This document shows, one piece after another, positions 21,579 to 33,237 of a DNA stretch of 64,000 nucleotides. A program made the position numbers and the translations under genes. Location: the NCBI GenBank assembly GCA_036971615.1, contig JAYKKR010000005.1, positions 310,001 through 374,000 of the forward strand. Reading direction: 5' to 3'. Under the pieces are notes generated by a model. The model worked only from the letters and a program-made list of their open reading frames with translations, had not been told where the DNA came from and ran no database searches. Source of the stretch: Amyloporia xantha (lineage: Eukaryota; Basidiomycota; Agaricomycetes; Polyporales; Adustoporiaceae). How positions within the stretch are numbered: the first letter of the stretch is position 1; every line of letters starts with the position of its first letter.

Positions 21579-22413
21579 GATGGTACGCGCGTTCGGGGGA
21601 ATTAGGAGGTGCTGATAAAGTTGATGCGAATAATGTAGTCTTGCTCTATGATGACGAACGTTACAATATGTGGGCAGGGATGACAACGAGGGAAATGCTG
21701 TAGATGTTGATGCTTACATCGAGAGCGTCGAGCTCCTTTATAGCGTTGAGCGGGGAGCTGACGACGAATTGCGAGGCGTGCTTGGCGTTGGTCTTGAGTT
21801 GTGCCGTCTGTTGACTCCGCTATTTACACAAGATGTGACGCAGGCCTGAGTGAGGTTATGGAGTCGGGATGGGTACAGGTCTGCGCAACAACATACGCAG
21901 GCGGAACACAGCGCCGGGCTGTCGGCCCCGATTAGTTGCTCGGCGCGGTGGGTCACAGTCACGGTGAAGTGGCGCCGTGCTCAGCCGTGCTCCAAGCAAT
22001 GTCACGTGTACTGTGACATCCGCAACACGACGACGCCGTTCAATCATCCCCTGCGACTTGATGAATTTGATTTTTTCTCTTTTGGGATGGCCTTGTAGTA
22101 GCAATTGACAACTAACAATAGGTTAGCCTCGCTCGCCGGCAGTTTTGGCAGGGGTTACACCTGCAGATTGTCCAAGGAAGGAAATGCGTTTACGCACTAC
22201 CAGAGGCTGACGGGCTCTGGTGCGTGTGGGGCTCAGGCGCGTTCATCGCCGCGGACTTGATGAATTTGAAGAAATGAGGTGGGCACACTCTCGCGCCTGT
22301 CGCGGACCAAGGATTCATTCACCAGCTTCAGCGGGAGACGCACCAATCAATTGAAATGGGTCCAGTCACGTTCAATTCAAGTTGTCAACGCACTTTCTAT
22401 ACGTATTCAGTCT
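21579..22413. other. intergenic between the two Ohr genes
   Basis: About 0.8 kb, expected to hold the promoter of copy 1 and terminator of copy 2. No gene supported; the open frames on both strands overlap each other and have no recognisable content. Confidence 0.5.
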
Positions 22414-23077
22414 CTAAGCCTTGGACACATTGACGACTACACCACGCGTCAATGCGCGACTGTAAGGACATGCCTATGTGAAATGAATGTCTATATCAAT
22501 AGAGAGACTGAACGATTTCAACAGGTATTCATACCTCATGACCGGCTTTAATGAGATCATCATCTGCATTCTCGACCTGGATATCCACTTCCAAACCGAA
22601 CCCTCCCAGCTCCTCTGGCTCGCCGACGTGAACCTGCGTATGCACGACGGCGTTTTTCGCCATATCTGACTTGCCCAATTTCCCCGCGACAAGTTGCATC
22701 GCGCTTAGGAAACACGCTACATCAACGCGTCACTTTTGTCGCCCACCCATAGAGGGAGTTCTGTGGACGCACCGGCATATCCCATGGCGAACAGCATCTC
22801 AGGGTTCTGCCCGTCTCCTTTGCCACCAAGGGACTTGGGCATAGCCAGATGCAAATCGAGGCCATGGTCGTCGTCGGATTTGACTTGTCCGTTCCTACCG
22901 AGCCCTCGTGCTGTCGCGTGCGCTGTGTACTGAGGCCCCAATTTGAGGACTAGGCGTCCGCGATGGCTTGGCGGAAATACTTACCTTATGATCCTTCAAC
23001 GTCATCAACGAGCGCGAGAGCCGATGAATACCGCCTCGAGCTGTCTGTGCTAGAGTCGATCTGAGGGCTGCCAGCAT
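22414..23077 (-). CDS. OsmC/Ohr family organic hydroperoxide resistance protein, copy 2
   Basis: Tandem paralogue of the gene at 20877. Exons 23077-22985, 22929-22773, 22716-22535 and 22473-22414 give 163 aa; exon 2 has the same length (157 nt) as in copy 1 and all introns share phase. Both cysteines are kept: GQNPEMLFAMGYAACF and ACPYSRALTRG. The N-terminus MLAALRSTLAQTARGGIHRL with an RLSRSLMTLKDHK run looks like a mitochondrial presequence. The second Cys context (CPYS) is the classical Ohr form, whereas copy 1 has CAYS. Both copies appear intact. Confidence 0.9.
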
Positions 23078-23552
23078 AACGAGGAAAATATGGTGCTAGG
23101 GTGAGGCGAAAGGGTTGAAGAAGCTGAACACAGGAGTTGTTGTGCTCATTTTGTATGCAGGATGTGTTGACGTTGACTTTGCTAGAGTGACAGCTATGGG
23201 CTGGATATGACACCGAGGGAGGCAAGGCTCGCTTATGATCACTCCTGCTTGACTGAGCCCTCGGTCGCATGATCAAAGAAGCCCGGTCATGACGATGCTG
23301 GCTCGATATGGAACTATCTGAACAATAATCGAAACCTCACGCAGGGAATGCTCGGTCTCTCGTAGGCAGACCGTAAATAGTGACCTTTGAGGGGGAGGGG
23401 AGGACGGTCAAGGGAATGCTACAACACAGTTCTGAACGTTTCATCAAAAGCGATCAGATGCATGAACAAATGCAAATTGTAACAACACAACTCAGCTACA
23501 GGCAGGACCAAGAATTATAGTACATTTTGTACAGCATCAGCATTGCCGACGC
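23078..23552. other. intergenic between Ohr copy 2 and RSE1
   Basis: Promoter of Ohr copy 2 (reading left) and the 3' end of RSE1. No gene supported. Confidence 0.5.
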
Positions 23553-26500
23553 TCAGAACCCACTCGCCGTGACACGCAGCTGCTCCAGCTTCTTGAGCAC
23601 CTCGCCCACCGTCCTGTCCAACTCCCCCGCGATCGCGCTCTGCTTGTTCGCTGGTAGCCGCGCAAAGGTCTCACACAGGTCGCCATCTACCACTGCCTTC
23701 ACGGGTACGTAGTACCCCCGCCATGATAGGTGGTCGCGGCCGACTAGGCTCAGCTGCTCCGTCCGCATGTGCTGCTCCAGCGTCGAAATGAAGTCCACGT
23801 CCTCTTTCGACACGAACGGCACGAGAATCCCAATCGTGCCGTGCAGCCCCGTGTAAAGCAGCACTTCTCGCCCTCCTGCAACGAGCGACACCTTGTGGAT
23901 AGACGTGACAATGTCACCGACGTGGAAATGTGCGAGCATCTTTGTTTTGTGTGGGGCGCCAGCCAAGATACCCTTCTCGTGGAGGATACCTGCACCGGTA
24001 GGGTCATCGTCCACTTGATCTGACACCTTCGGGTCAAGTCGGTTGACAAAGACATTTCCGAAACGATCACCGGCGACGACGGTGTTGTAGTCCACCATCG
24101 TCGTCGCGGTGGTCCACCGCGCCTGGCTGTCGTCGGCAAACACGAGGAGCTTGTTTTCGGGCGGCTTGTAGACGGCGTATGACACGGACTCCTGCATATC
24201 GCCCACAAGAATTCTAGACCCCTGCGTATTCAGCGTCACAATTGCAGAAGAGAAGGTCTGCCGATACAGCGCTGTCAGCCCAGGAGAGAACAATCGTGTT
24301 GAAATTACCTACTTTATTCTCGACTTTTCGCAGTAGCTTCTTCTTTCCCATGTCGTATAGCCGCAGGGCCTTGCCGACTCCTGCTACGAGCCTGCCTTGG
24401 AATCCCATAACAGCGAGCGGCACGTCATTGGTCTCCGTCTGGAATTTATAACGTCAGTCACATATATCAGCGGAGACGTCGCCCGTCCGAACCTTGTGCA
24501 AGAGTTCCAGGCCTTGTCCATCGTCTGTGAACCGATACGTCCGCAGGAACCCACTTGTACATGATCGCGGAGCCAAAAAGGTGTCCTGAGCAGTCCCGAC
24601 AACAAGGAGCAATTCACCACCTCGTGCAGCAAACGACACGGTGGCAATAGAAAATGCACATTCGTTATTATCTAGCGGGATAACGTTGACAGTTTTTGCC
24701 TGAGCCAGATATGTGTTTAGAGGGACAATGATTGGCTATGCTATGGTAACTCACTTCAACAGGGTCGATGATCCGAATACAAGAAGCCCAGGTACCGGCC
24801 GGGGCCTTCGGTCGCCCAAACGCTTCAGGAGACAGGTCTACGACCTCGTCATCAATCATCTTGCCTTGCTGTCGCTACAGATAAGTTGTGTAAGAAAACG
24901 CTATTGTCTGTGTAAAGGCGACTACTTACGAGCTCTTGCAGGGCCTGCGTGGAGGCTGTGTCGCTTCGTACTCGATGATCACCTTCGATGAGGTAGAACA
25001 ATCCATTAGTTGGGTGCGAAATGAACTTGCGCGGCGTATATGAGAGGGGAATTGCATCCTGTTTGAGTTTGGTACCCAGCTTTGGCACCTGGAAAATTCT
25101 GCAGCGCATCATCCGTCAGCAGAAAATTCTTGTTTCAGATGCGATAGAAGTAGAACAGAAACAATGCTCAGTAGGAATAATTGGTATAATAAAATTGGTT
25201 CAGCATGTCCCAGAGGGTACAGTACGATCTATTTGACTCATCTTGGATATACAACACGGAGCAAATGAACAAGGCGACTGACCTTAGCACACTGCCGGAG
25301 ATACCAATCAGACCTTCTGGACACAACTCGGCAGAGAAACTCCACGCGTAGTCAAGGTTTTCGAATATGAGCGGTGTAAAGTGCATCAGATTCTGGTAAG
25401 TGTAGTTGAGCCACGAGCGTGACGACAAAGCCAAGATGCCCGGATTGCGCTGCACTAACACTCGGACAAGGCGTATAGGGCGAGTGCCCAAAAACCTGAC
25501 ATGCCTCGAGCATTAGTGATGGAGAGCTATTAAAATAAGTGACATACCGAGTGCGCGTGTCAGTAAGCTGACCGTTCACAGGGTCCAGGACCGTACGTAA
25601 AAGGACGCCGTTTTGCAGGCCGATATTGACGAACGTTGTCGGCTGAGTCTTATTGATACCCGCGTCAAGCATGTCGGCGATGCAAATGGCAGAGGGCGGA
25701 GCGGTCAGTGCTTGCAAACTGATTGTCTCCAACGTGCTTTCTGGGATCGAGGGACACTATCCGGACTGTCTGGTCTTCGCAGCCAACGGCCTGGAACCAA
25801 ACTATCAGTGGCCAATTTACACCATTCTTATGACGGACATACCAAGTAAGGGGTGCGCTGTCGGCCCTCTGGTACCTCCGCAATGCTCAGAGCCAGCACA
25901 GTGCTACCCATGGCCTTCCGGTCCTGATATTCGTTGAGCTGGCCGTCCAAATCTAACTCGAAGTAGACTAGCTCAGCGGAACTCAGTGCCACAACCACCT
26001 GTCGCTTGTTTGTGGTCGCAGCAACGATGGTTTTCCCCTGGGGTACCCTCCATTCGTTCACGCGCTTGTCGCTGAGGACGTGTCGAATACCGTGTGGATG
26101 GACCTGGAGCAGAGCGTCGTACCCGATTTGCTGGACAGCAAGGGTGGGGGCTGAAGAGAGGAATCCAGTATCTTGTACTTCCTCGATAGTCTCGCCGATA
26201 CAAAGGACAAGTGTACCATTTACGAATGACAAAATAATATACGAATCATATGGATCTAGACAGCGGTCAGGAGCGATTGAAGGACAGAAAGACAAGATCA
26301 CGCACCATCTTCCTTCACTTTCGTTGTCCATACCGCATTAGGTATACCGGGAAGATCAGAGCTAACAACTTCTTCAATTTCCAAACCGTGGCGGAGCATT
26401 CTGAAAGTACTGCGCGCTCCACGGCCACAGGCAGCGAAAATTTGAGGAGTATCTGAATTCGGCAAGAGGTTCATGACTTTCGAGTCCAATATGGGACAGA

Positions 26501-27977
26501 GAGACTCCATCTCATCAACTAGCGTCAAATTGTCCAAAGGGCGAGGTCGGAAATAAGCGTGGGGAAGGGCAAAGGCCGGATCTGCCATTCCAAATGACGG
26601 GTATGATGTAGACGAGAATTCCGGTTCGTTATCGTCATCTCCAAGCTTCTGGAATTGGTATAGGTAGCTGAATTGTGTGGATAGGTTCTCAATACCCCGA
26701 CAAAGTCCTGCGTAAACAGCTGACACTCACTGGTTACCAAACTCTGACGCAACGAAGAGGAACCCGGATTTCAAAATGCACAGGCTAGACGCGACAGGAA
26801 CAGTGTCGAAATATTTGATCTTCACTGCCCGAACATCCTGCTCTTCATGCTCGATTGTGACCTTGTACAGATCGCCTTCCTCACTCTGTAGCAGGAAGAA
26901 AAAGGCACCCTGAAGGAATACTGTCAGCTCCCGCAAAGCCACTCCTTGCAAGTAAGTAATTGCACCTTCATTTTGTGCATTACAGCGGCCGTGATAATGA
27001 GCCCTCGGTTAGTATCTGCAAGAAGATGCTGTCTTCGCGGGATTGGCACGCGATGCTGAGGTGCATCCATATGTCGGTAAATAATATGGTCTTCGCAGCA
27101 CACTAACACACCAGAAGGCCCATCATAGCGATCGGATGAGGCCAATTGGCCACCGGGAACCTGCACAAGCAAGTTGGCCCGAGGATCTGTCGGTTCACTC
27201 CATTTGCGGACGACATGATTCAAGCCAAGGTCCAGTTCGTAGTACGTTAACATCTAGGGGAAAGAGTCAAGTACCATCTAAGACTGCACTGGCCATGCGC
27301 ACCTTCTCTGCGTTATTGAAGGCTTCCCCTGTGGGATCCTGGTCAGACTCCGAATAGTCGACCTCAAGAGCAGCAAACATTGGGTTGTCGAAGCCTACAT
27401 CCAGCCCAACTATATGATGGATAATGGAGTTGTTTTTGTGAGCTTCCAGCGGAGAAGAAATAGTCAAATTGGCAGCGGCATCTCGGTTAAGAATGTACAC
27501 AAGCTTGGCTTTCTCCACGGCGGAAATCATGAGACTGCGTCCTTTCGGGTCTGTAGCCAAATATTGACCGGGGACAATACGACGGGCTCCCGACTTGCCG
27601 TAAGTCTCTTGGTGCACCTTGACGAAACTGCTCGTCTTTGGATCATAGTCAAGGATTACTACACGGCCAGAGTCAGACCCTACGATAGCGTAGTCTGGAA
27701 AACTTAAGGCGTGAACAACAGAGAGCAAGATGAATACGTACAAGGGCTCACCCTTGGTACCACCAGTCAAGCGAAAAGCAGCGAGAGATCGAATCGAGCC
27801 GAAAACATCGCTCGCAATGACTGTAGCGACTTTTCCACTTTGCACATCAGGACGTAATAGTTCCAAACGGGTCCCGCGGGAGACAATGATCTCTTGATGT
27901 CTAGACCCAGAGAAGTTGCCCGCGATGGCGTGTGTTATTGCAGTGGGTGGTTGGAGGGTCAAATTGTACAAGTGCAT
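23553..27977 (-). CDS. RSE1: RSE1/SF3B3, splicing factor 3b subunit 3 (SAP130)
   Basis: Large WD40-type triple beta-propeller subunit of the U2 snRNP SF3b complex, needed for branch-site recognition in the nucleus. The N-terminus [20 protein letters not shown] and the segments [49 protein letters not shown] and [20 protein letters not shown] are diagnostic of SF3B3 rather than DDB1 or CPSF160. The C-terminus ends [19 protein letters not shown], again as in the family. The gene is split by roughly a dozen short introns. I matched exon blocks along the length but did not phase every junction, so only the outer limits (ATG at 27977, TGA at 23553) are firm. The family protein is about 1200 aa, in line with the span. 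Shares a 390-bp divergent promoter region with TOP3. Confidence 0.93.
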
Positions 27978-28367
27978 AGCGAGACAAATGTGACAGTAGA
28001 GAAGGAGTGAAGACGAGCAGATAGCAATAGATATTCAGCTTCCAGAGACTTCAGCAAAGTAACAAGTCAACTGGAGGTCTCAGAATCGCCTGGCCGCTCT
28101 TGGGTCTTGAAGGAATTTAGAGCGACTTGAAACGAAGAACTCAAGAGAGGCCTGTGATCTTGTGACACCGCGCCGCACATGTGACATCCATCACGTGCAG
28201 TACACGACACGAGTCCGACGCGTCGCGTCGGAGACCTGGCAAGCACTGGTTTCCCTATCCCTACTCAGGCTCAGTACTCTCAACTTTTGACAGTTGGCTC
28301 CCGGATCTTCTTGTCCCTTCTCTGTCTCTGGAGTGCTTTTATTCCAAAGGACTTCCCCCGAATACCC
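27978..28367. promoter_or_regulatory. divergent promoter region of RSE1 and TOP3
   Basis: 390 bp between the start codons of two head-to-head housekeeping genes. It has the near-palindrome CATCACGTGCAG near 28190, an E-box-like CACGTG. No TATA box is clear. Joint regulation is possible but only inferred. Confidence 0.5.
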
Positions 28368-31300
28368 ATGCGGGTTCTCTGCGTGGCCGAGAAACCTTCC
28401 ATCGCGAAAGCCATAACTGAGATCCTGTCTGGAGGTCAGTTCACGACGGTGTGTATCGCAGCTGTAGCACCTGCATGATGTTGTTACTGATTAAAAACGC
28501 GTTTAGCGGCAAACTGGGTGTAAATATATCAAGAACTACGACTTCAACTACCCCCATACCAACTCTTTGTTCACGGTCACGGCAGTCACTGGCCACTTGT
28601 TAGATCATGACTTCAATTTCATGTACTCCAAATGGATGTCTTGTGACCCTTTTGTCCTATTTGACGCACCGATCGAGACTTCCGTCAAGAAGGAATCGAA
28701 GGCAATCGCCCAGAATCTCACCAACGAAGCCAAGCGCGCCCAAACGCTGATGATATGGACGGACTGCGATAGAGAGGGCGAAAATATCGGTGCTGAGATT
28801 GCGAGTGTGTGTCGTAAGGCTCAGCGGAACATTTCCGTGAGACGAGCCCGCTTCAGCGCCATTATCCCGCAGTGCGTCACCCGTCAAGGCGATTCTACAT
28901 TCAAGATTCACAAAAGAACTGACACTGGAAGGGATGACATAGACAGATACACAATGCTGCTCAACATCCTGTTCAACTGGATATGGCCCAAGCGAATGCC
29001 GTCGAAGCGCGCATCTACTTAGATCTGAGAATCGGATCCGCCTTCACCAGATTACAAACACTCAATCTTCAACAACGATTTGAAAACCTCAAAGACATAA
29101 TATCGTATGGTAAGGTCCATTCTCCTTATTGTCATCTTCAGCTTCATATTCTATCTCACAACAGGGCCCTGTCAATTCCCCACGCTCGGCTTCGTTGTGT
29201 CTCGATACAATCAGGTCAAATCCTTCGTGCCCGAGACATTTTGGTACATTTTCATGTCTGTCACTCGCCCTTCCTCGACGGATAGCGAAGACGACGAGAC
29301 AGTCTTTACATGGAGAAGAGGCCACTTGTTCGAATTCGACATCGCCGTAGCATTGTATGAGAACGCACTCGCCGCCCCAAGAGCCCGTGTGGTGAGGGTA
29401 GTCAGTAAGGACACGAAGAAATGGTACTGAGGCACCCGTGCCCTGAATGCCATGATAACTTACTGGTTTTGTGCAGGAAGCCGTACCCGTTGACAACAGT
29501 GGATTTACAGAAACTGGGCTCGAGGACACTAAAGCTATCTCCTAAGAAGATCTTGGACGTGCGTCTCGGAAATGGCTGTGTATCCTCTTCTACTCACACA
29601 TGTGGTATCAGATTGCGGAGCATCTGTATCAGCGGGGTTTCCTGTCCTATCCTCGTACAGAAACCGACCGATATGACCCACAGTTCGACTTCATGACTCT
29701 TATAGGGAAACAGACAGTAGATCCCGCATGGGGCGGCTTCGCTACAAGGTGTGTTCTCATGTTGACGTGTCGCTACGATGTGTTATATGCTGGCTCTTGG
29801 CGTATAGACTGCAGAACAATGGTTTCGAACGACCACGACAAGGGAAAAGGGATGACAAGGCACATCCGCCAATTCATCCTACCGCACACGCTGGGAACCT
29901 CGTGGGGGATGAAAAGAGAGTATACGAGTATATCACCCGGCGATTTCTTGCGTGCTGTTCGAGGGACGCGCTCGGATGGCAGACTACAGTCGATGTTGAT
30001 TACGGTGGAGAAGAGTTCTACGCTACCGGTCAGTAGACGGGCGTCTTAGGTATTGGAGCCTAGCATACTGCATACTGATGTGCTCCGCTTTTAGGTCTGA
30101 CTGTGCGGGAGCGGAACTACTTAGAGGTATATCCGTACGACAAGTGGTCTGACAAAGAGCTCCCCCACTTTGAGGAAGGCGAAGAGTTTGTGCCTGCAGT
30201 CTGTGAGCTGAAGGATGGACAAACGACAAGGCCAAACTTGCTGACAGAAGCGGACCTGGTCAGTATGATGGACAAGAACGGAATCGGTTGGTTCTTTGGT
30301 ATCTTGACTGGAGTCATTCGCTGAGATAGTAATCAAGGGACGGATGCTACCATCGCGGCGCATATACAAACAATCATCGACCGTAACTATGTCATCGAGC
30401 GTATGCAAGGTGCAACGAAGTATCTAGTCCCATCCACACTTGGCATTGGACTGGTTGAGGGCTATGACGCGATCGGCTTCGAGAGAAGTCTCAGCAGGCC
30501 CCAGCTTCGACGTGAGGTGCGCATTCCGGTGTATCTCCCCGTGGCCACACTCGTTCTTACGCGCGTTTCGCTAGACTGAACGTCGGATAGTCGAGATCTG
30601 CGAAGGGACCAAGACCAAGACAGAGATGCTCACGGAGAGCGTTGAGCAGTACAAGGAGATGTTCATGAGGACTAGAGTCGAGTTTGACAAGCTTGTCAAC
30701 GTAAGCCGGCTACCATCTTTATTTGCTTTATTTGTTCTGTGCTCATGGCGTTTCAGTGCGTGGGCCTTCGTTTGCAAGGTAATGGAAATGTAGGCGAGCT
30801 GGATGATGACGGGGGTGCCGGAGGAGGAGGAAGAGGAGGACGTGGTGGGCGTGGCGCCAGGGGTGATCGAGGCGGTCGAGGCGGTCAAGGTGGTCGAGGC
30901 GGCCGAGGTGGCGGCGGGGGTGCCGATGGTGGTGGCGGTGGCAGCGACAGTAGTGATGACGATGGCGGGGGTCCACCAAGAGGCGCACCTCGCGGTCGAG
31001 GGTCGCGTGGCGGCAGACGAGCTAGTGCTACTGCAGGAGGAGCCCCAACAGCCAGGCGCGGACGGGGCGGAGGACGAGGAGGAGCGGTCGCCATCGCTCC
31101 AAATCCACCACCAGACGACGATGACTCGGACAACTGTGAGCACCACTTCCCGTTTACTGCTAGAAGTCGCTTACAGTTCGTCCCACGCAGATTGGGACCC
31201 TGAAGAAGCCGCGCCTGCCCGAGCACCCTCTCCGCCGCCACCCAGACGCACCACGTCCGTGCGGAAAGCACCCGCATCATCCGCGGCCGAGCCGCACTGC

Positions 31301-32355
31301 GACTGCGGCATCGTGGCCGCCCAACGCACCGTGGTCCGCGAAACGGCCAACAAAGGGCGGCGCTTCTGGACGTGCGGCAACGACAGCGCCTGCCAGTTCT
31401 TCGAGTGGGTCGACGGGCCGTCGTCTGGCCCCGGGACCGCCGCGGAGCCCCCTGGCGCTCCTGGCGGATACGGGGCGTCCGCGCCGCGCGTAGTCCCGAC
31501 GAAGCGCAGCCTGAGCACGCACGACGCGCCGCGGAAGCAGTGTTACTGCGAGCTGACGGCGAAGCTGAGGGAGACGCAGAACGGGGCGAACAAGGGGCGG
31601 AAGTTCTGGTGCTGTCCGAACCAGTCGGCCAAGGCGCAGTGCAAGTTCTGGGAGTGGGCGGAGGAGGACGTCGATCTGGGGGACGTGGACCGGGGCTGGG
31701 GCTCTGGTGCGAGAAGCGGCACTGGGGCGGGTCAGAGCAGCGCTACATCTGGGGAATGCTTCAAGGTGAGATCCTCAGGTACTGTTTTGGGCGAGCGATT
31801 CTAGGCTTACTCTTTTCAGTGTGGCCAGGAGGGTCATTGGGCGAGCGGTGAGTGAATTGGACGATGTGGATGTGCTGAAGCTGACATGTAGCCTCGTAGC
31901 GTGTCCCAATGGTGACGCTGCCCCATCCAAGCGGTCAAAGAAAGGAGCCACTTCTGATCGGGCATGCTTCAAATGTGGCGAGGAGGGACATTTCAGCAAC
32001 GGTTCGTTCAATGAATTCTTGCACCGGGCTGCTGCTCATCCCAGCACACAGTGTGCCCGAATGGGGGGTCCGGTCAGAGATCAGGCGCGGGGACCCTCAG
32101 CGGTAACGTGTGCTACAAATGCAACGAGGAGGGACACTACAGTAACGGTGCGTGTCTGTCGATTCGGACGCAGCTTTCTTGATAGCTCATGTTGCTCGAA
32201 CAGCGTGCCCGAGTGACGGACGCAAAGCTGTGTCGTCGACTAGGGGTACGAAGAGAGGAAGGGGAACCACACGCCGAGCTAGTTCGACCAGCAGTAGAGG
32301 AGGGAGCCGACGGGGCAAGAAGAAGTCCTACATAAGCGCGGCGGATGACTTCTAA
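28368..32355 (+). CDS. TOP3: DNA topoisomerase III (type IA)
   Basis: Relaxes and decatenates single-stranded DNA intermediates, normally with a RecQ helicase and Rmi1, in the nucleus. It starts at MRVLCVAEKPSIAKAITEIL (Toprim domain); the acidic metal site is in WTDCDREGENIGAEI. The active-site tyrosine lies in GFLSYPRTETDRYDP. Middle exons follow the family (IHNAAQHPVQLDMAQANAVE; VEARIYLDLRIGSAFTR). The C-terminal part carries an RGG-rich linker (about 30800-31090), two GRF-type zinc fingers (CDCGIVAAQRTVVRE..., CYCELTAKLRETQNG...) and three CCHC zinc knuckles (CFKCGQEGHW, CFKCGEEGHF, CYKCNEEGHY), ending in a Ser/Arg/Lys-rich tail. The frame after the RGG region is kept by a 55-nt intron (31136-31190). 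About a dozen introns; several, not all, were phased. GRF fingers point to the TOP3-alpha type. Confidence 0.92.
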
Positions 32356-33237
32356 CCCGGTGCTATCATTCATCCAGTCTATGCTTGCTCTTTACGATGC
32401 CGAGCACCTGCCGTTGTAACATTACATGCGTGTCTAAGGTGTGCTATGAGCAAACCGGAATCATATCAAAGATTGAATTTCTCAGAGTCGAAGTGAGCTC
32501 GAGCCTGCTTGAGCCGACCTAAGGCGCCTATCATCAGCGCTTCGGACAGATCGAGATTGGAATTTGCGGGTAGCCACTGTCACTATTTTGTGAGAGCCTC
32601 TCATAATCACCTCCACAACGCTTCCTCTCGAGTCTCGTTGGCGACATGCAGGACTGGGCATGTTAGGGCTTTGTGCTGACGGACAGCTTATACTGAATAT
32701 TGTGCATGTTACAAGTGCCCTTAGCGTGTTTTGGCTGACTTTACAAGGCTGTCGCGACGATGCTCTACGTCTTTGCCAGAGGATGATGGAACAGAGCGGT
32801 GCTCTGCAATTAATGTGTCATTTTTTCTGCATTATTTAGCAGACAGGAAAGAGTTGATCGTTGGTTCATTCAAGGCTATGGCTTTGCAGACGAGCCCGTC
32901 TAGTTCCCTGTGTCTAGCTAGCTAGTGCACGGTGTACTCTAGGCCTACTTCATGCGCTGGCGATATCTTGGACGTCTTTGGTCGCTGTCGCGGAATACGT
33001 GCAGCAGCAGAACACGGCCGCGTCGTCTGTTCAGTCAAAGATGCAACCGTGCGCATCCGCATTTGGGAATAGAGCTGCCGATTTAGGCAAGTATGCACGA
33101 TCGAGGAGGGCGACAAGTCAGAGCACGTCAAACCTGAGGCCAGGGAACATAAAAGGCAAGACATGTTCGACTTTCCCCCCTCATCCCAACTCTCACCTGC
33201 TTCTGTCTCACTTCGCGTCTATAATCCTGCTCCCGCC
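32356..33237. other. intergenic between TOP3 and membrane-protein gene 1
   Basis: About 0.9 kb. 3' region of TOP3 and promoter of the next gene. No gene supported; open frames are short and unsupported. Confidence 0.5.

Noticed and set aside
23553..27977. Assignment as DDB1 or CPSF160
   Set aside because: The N-terminal, [10 protein letters not shown] and C-terminal segments match SF3B3/RSE1 specifically.
31100..31200. Frame conflict in TOP3 between the RGG-rich linker and the GRF fingers
   Set aside because: A 55-nt GT-AG intron (31136-31190) connects both frames, so no lesion is needed.
30571..31522. Long minus-strand frames opposite TOP3 (Ser/Thr-rich and Arg/Pro-rich)
   Set aside because: They are mirror images of the G/C-rich RGG and zinc-finger coding sequence.
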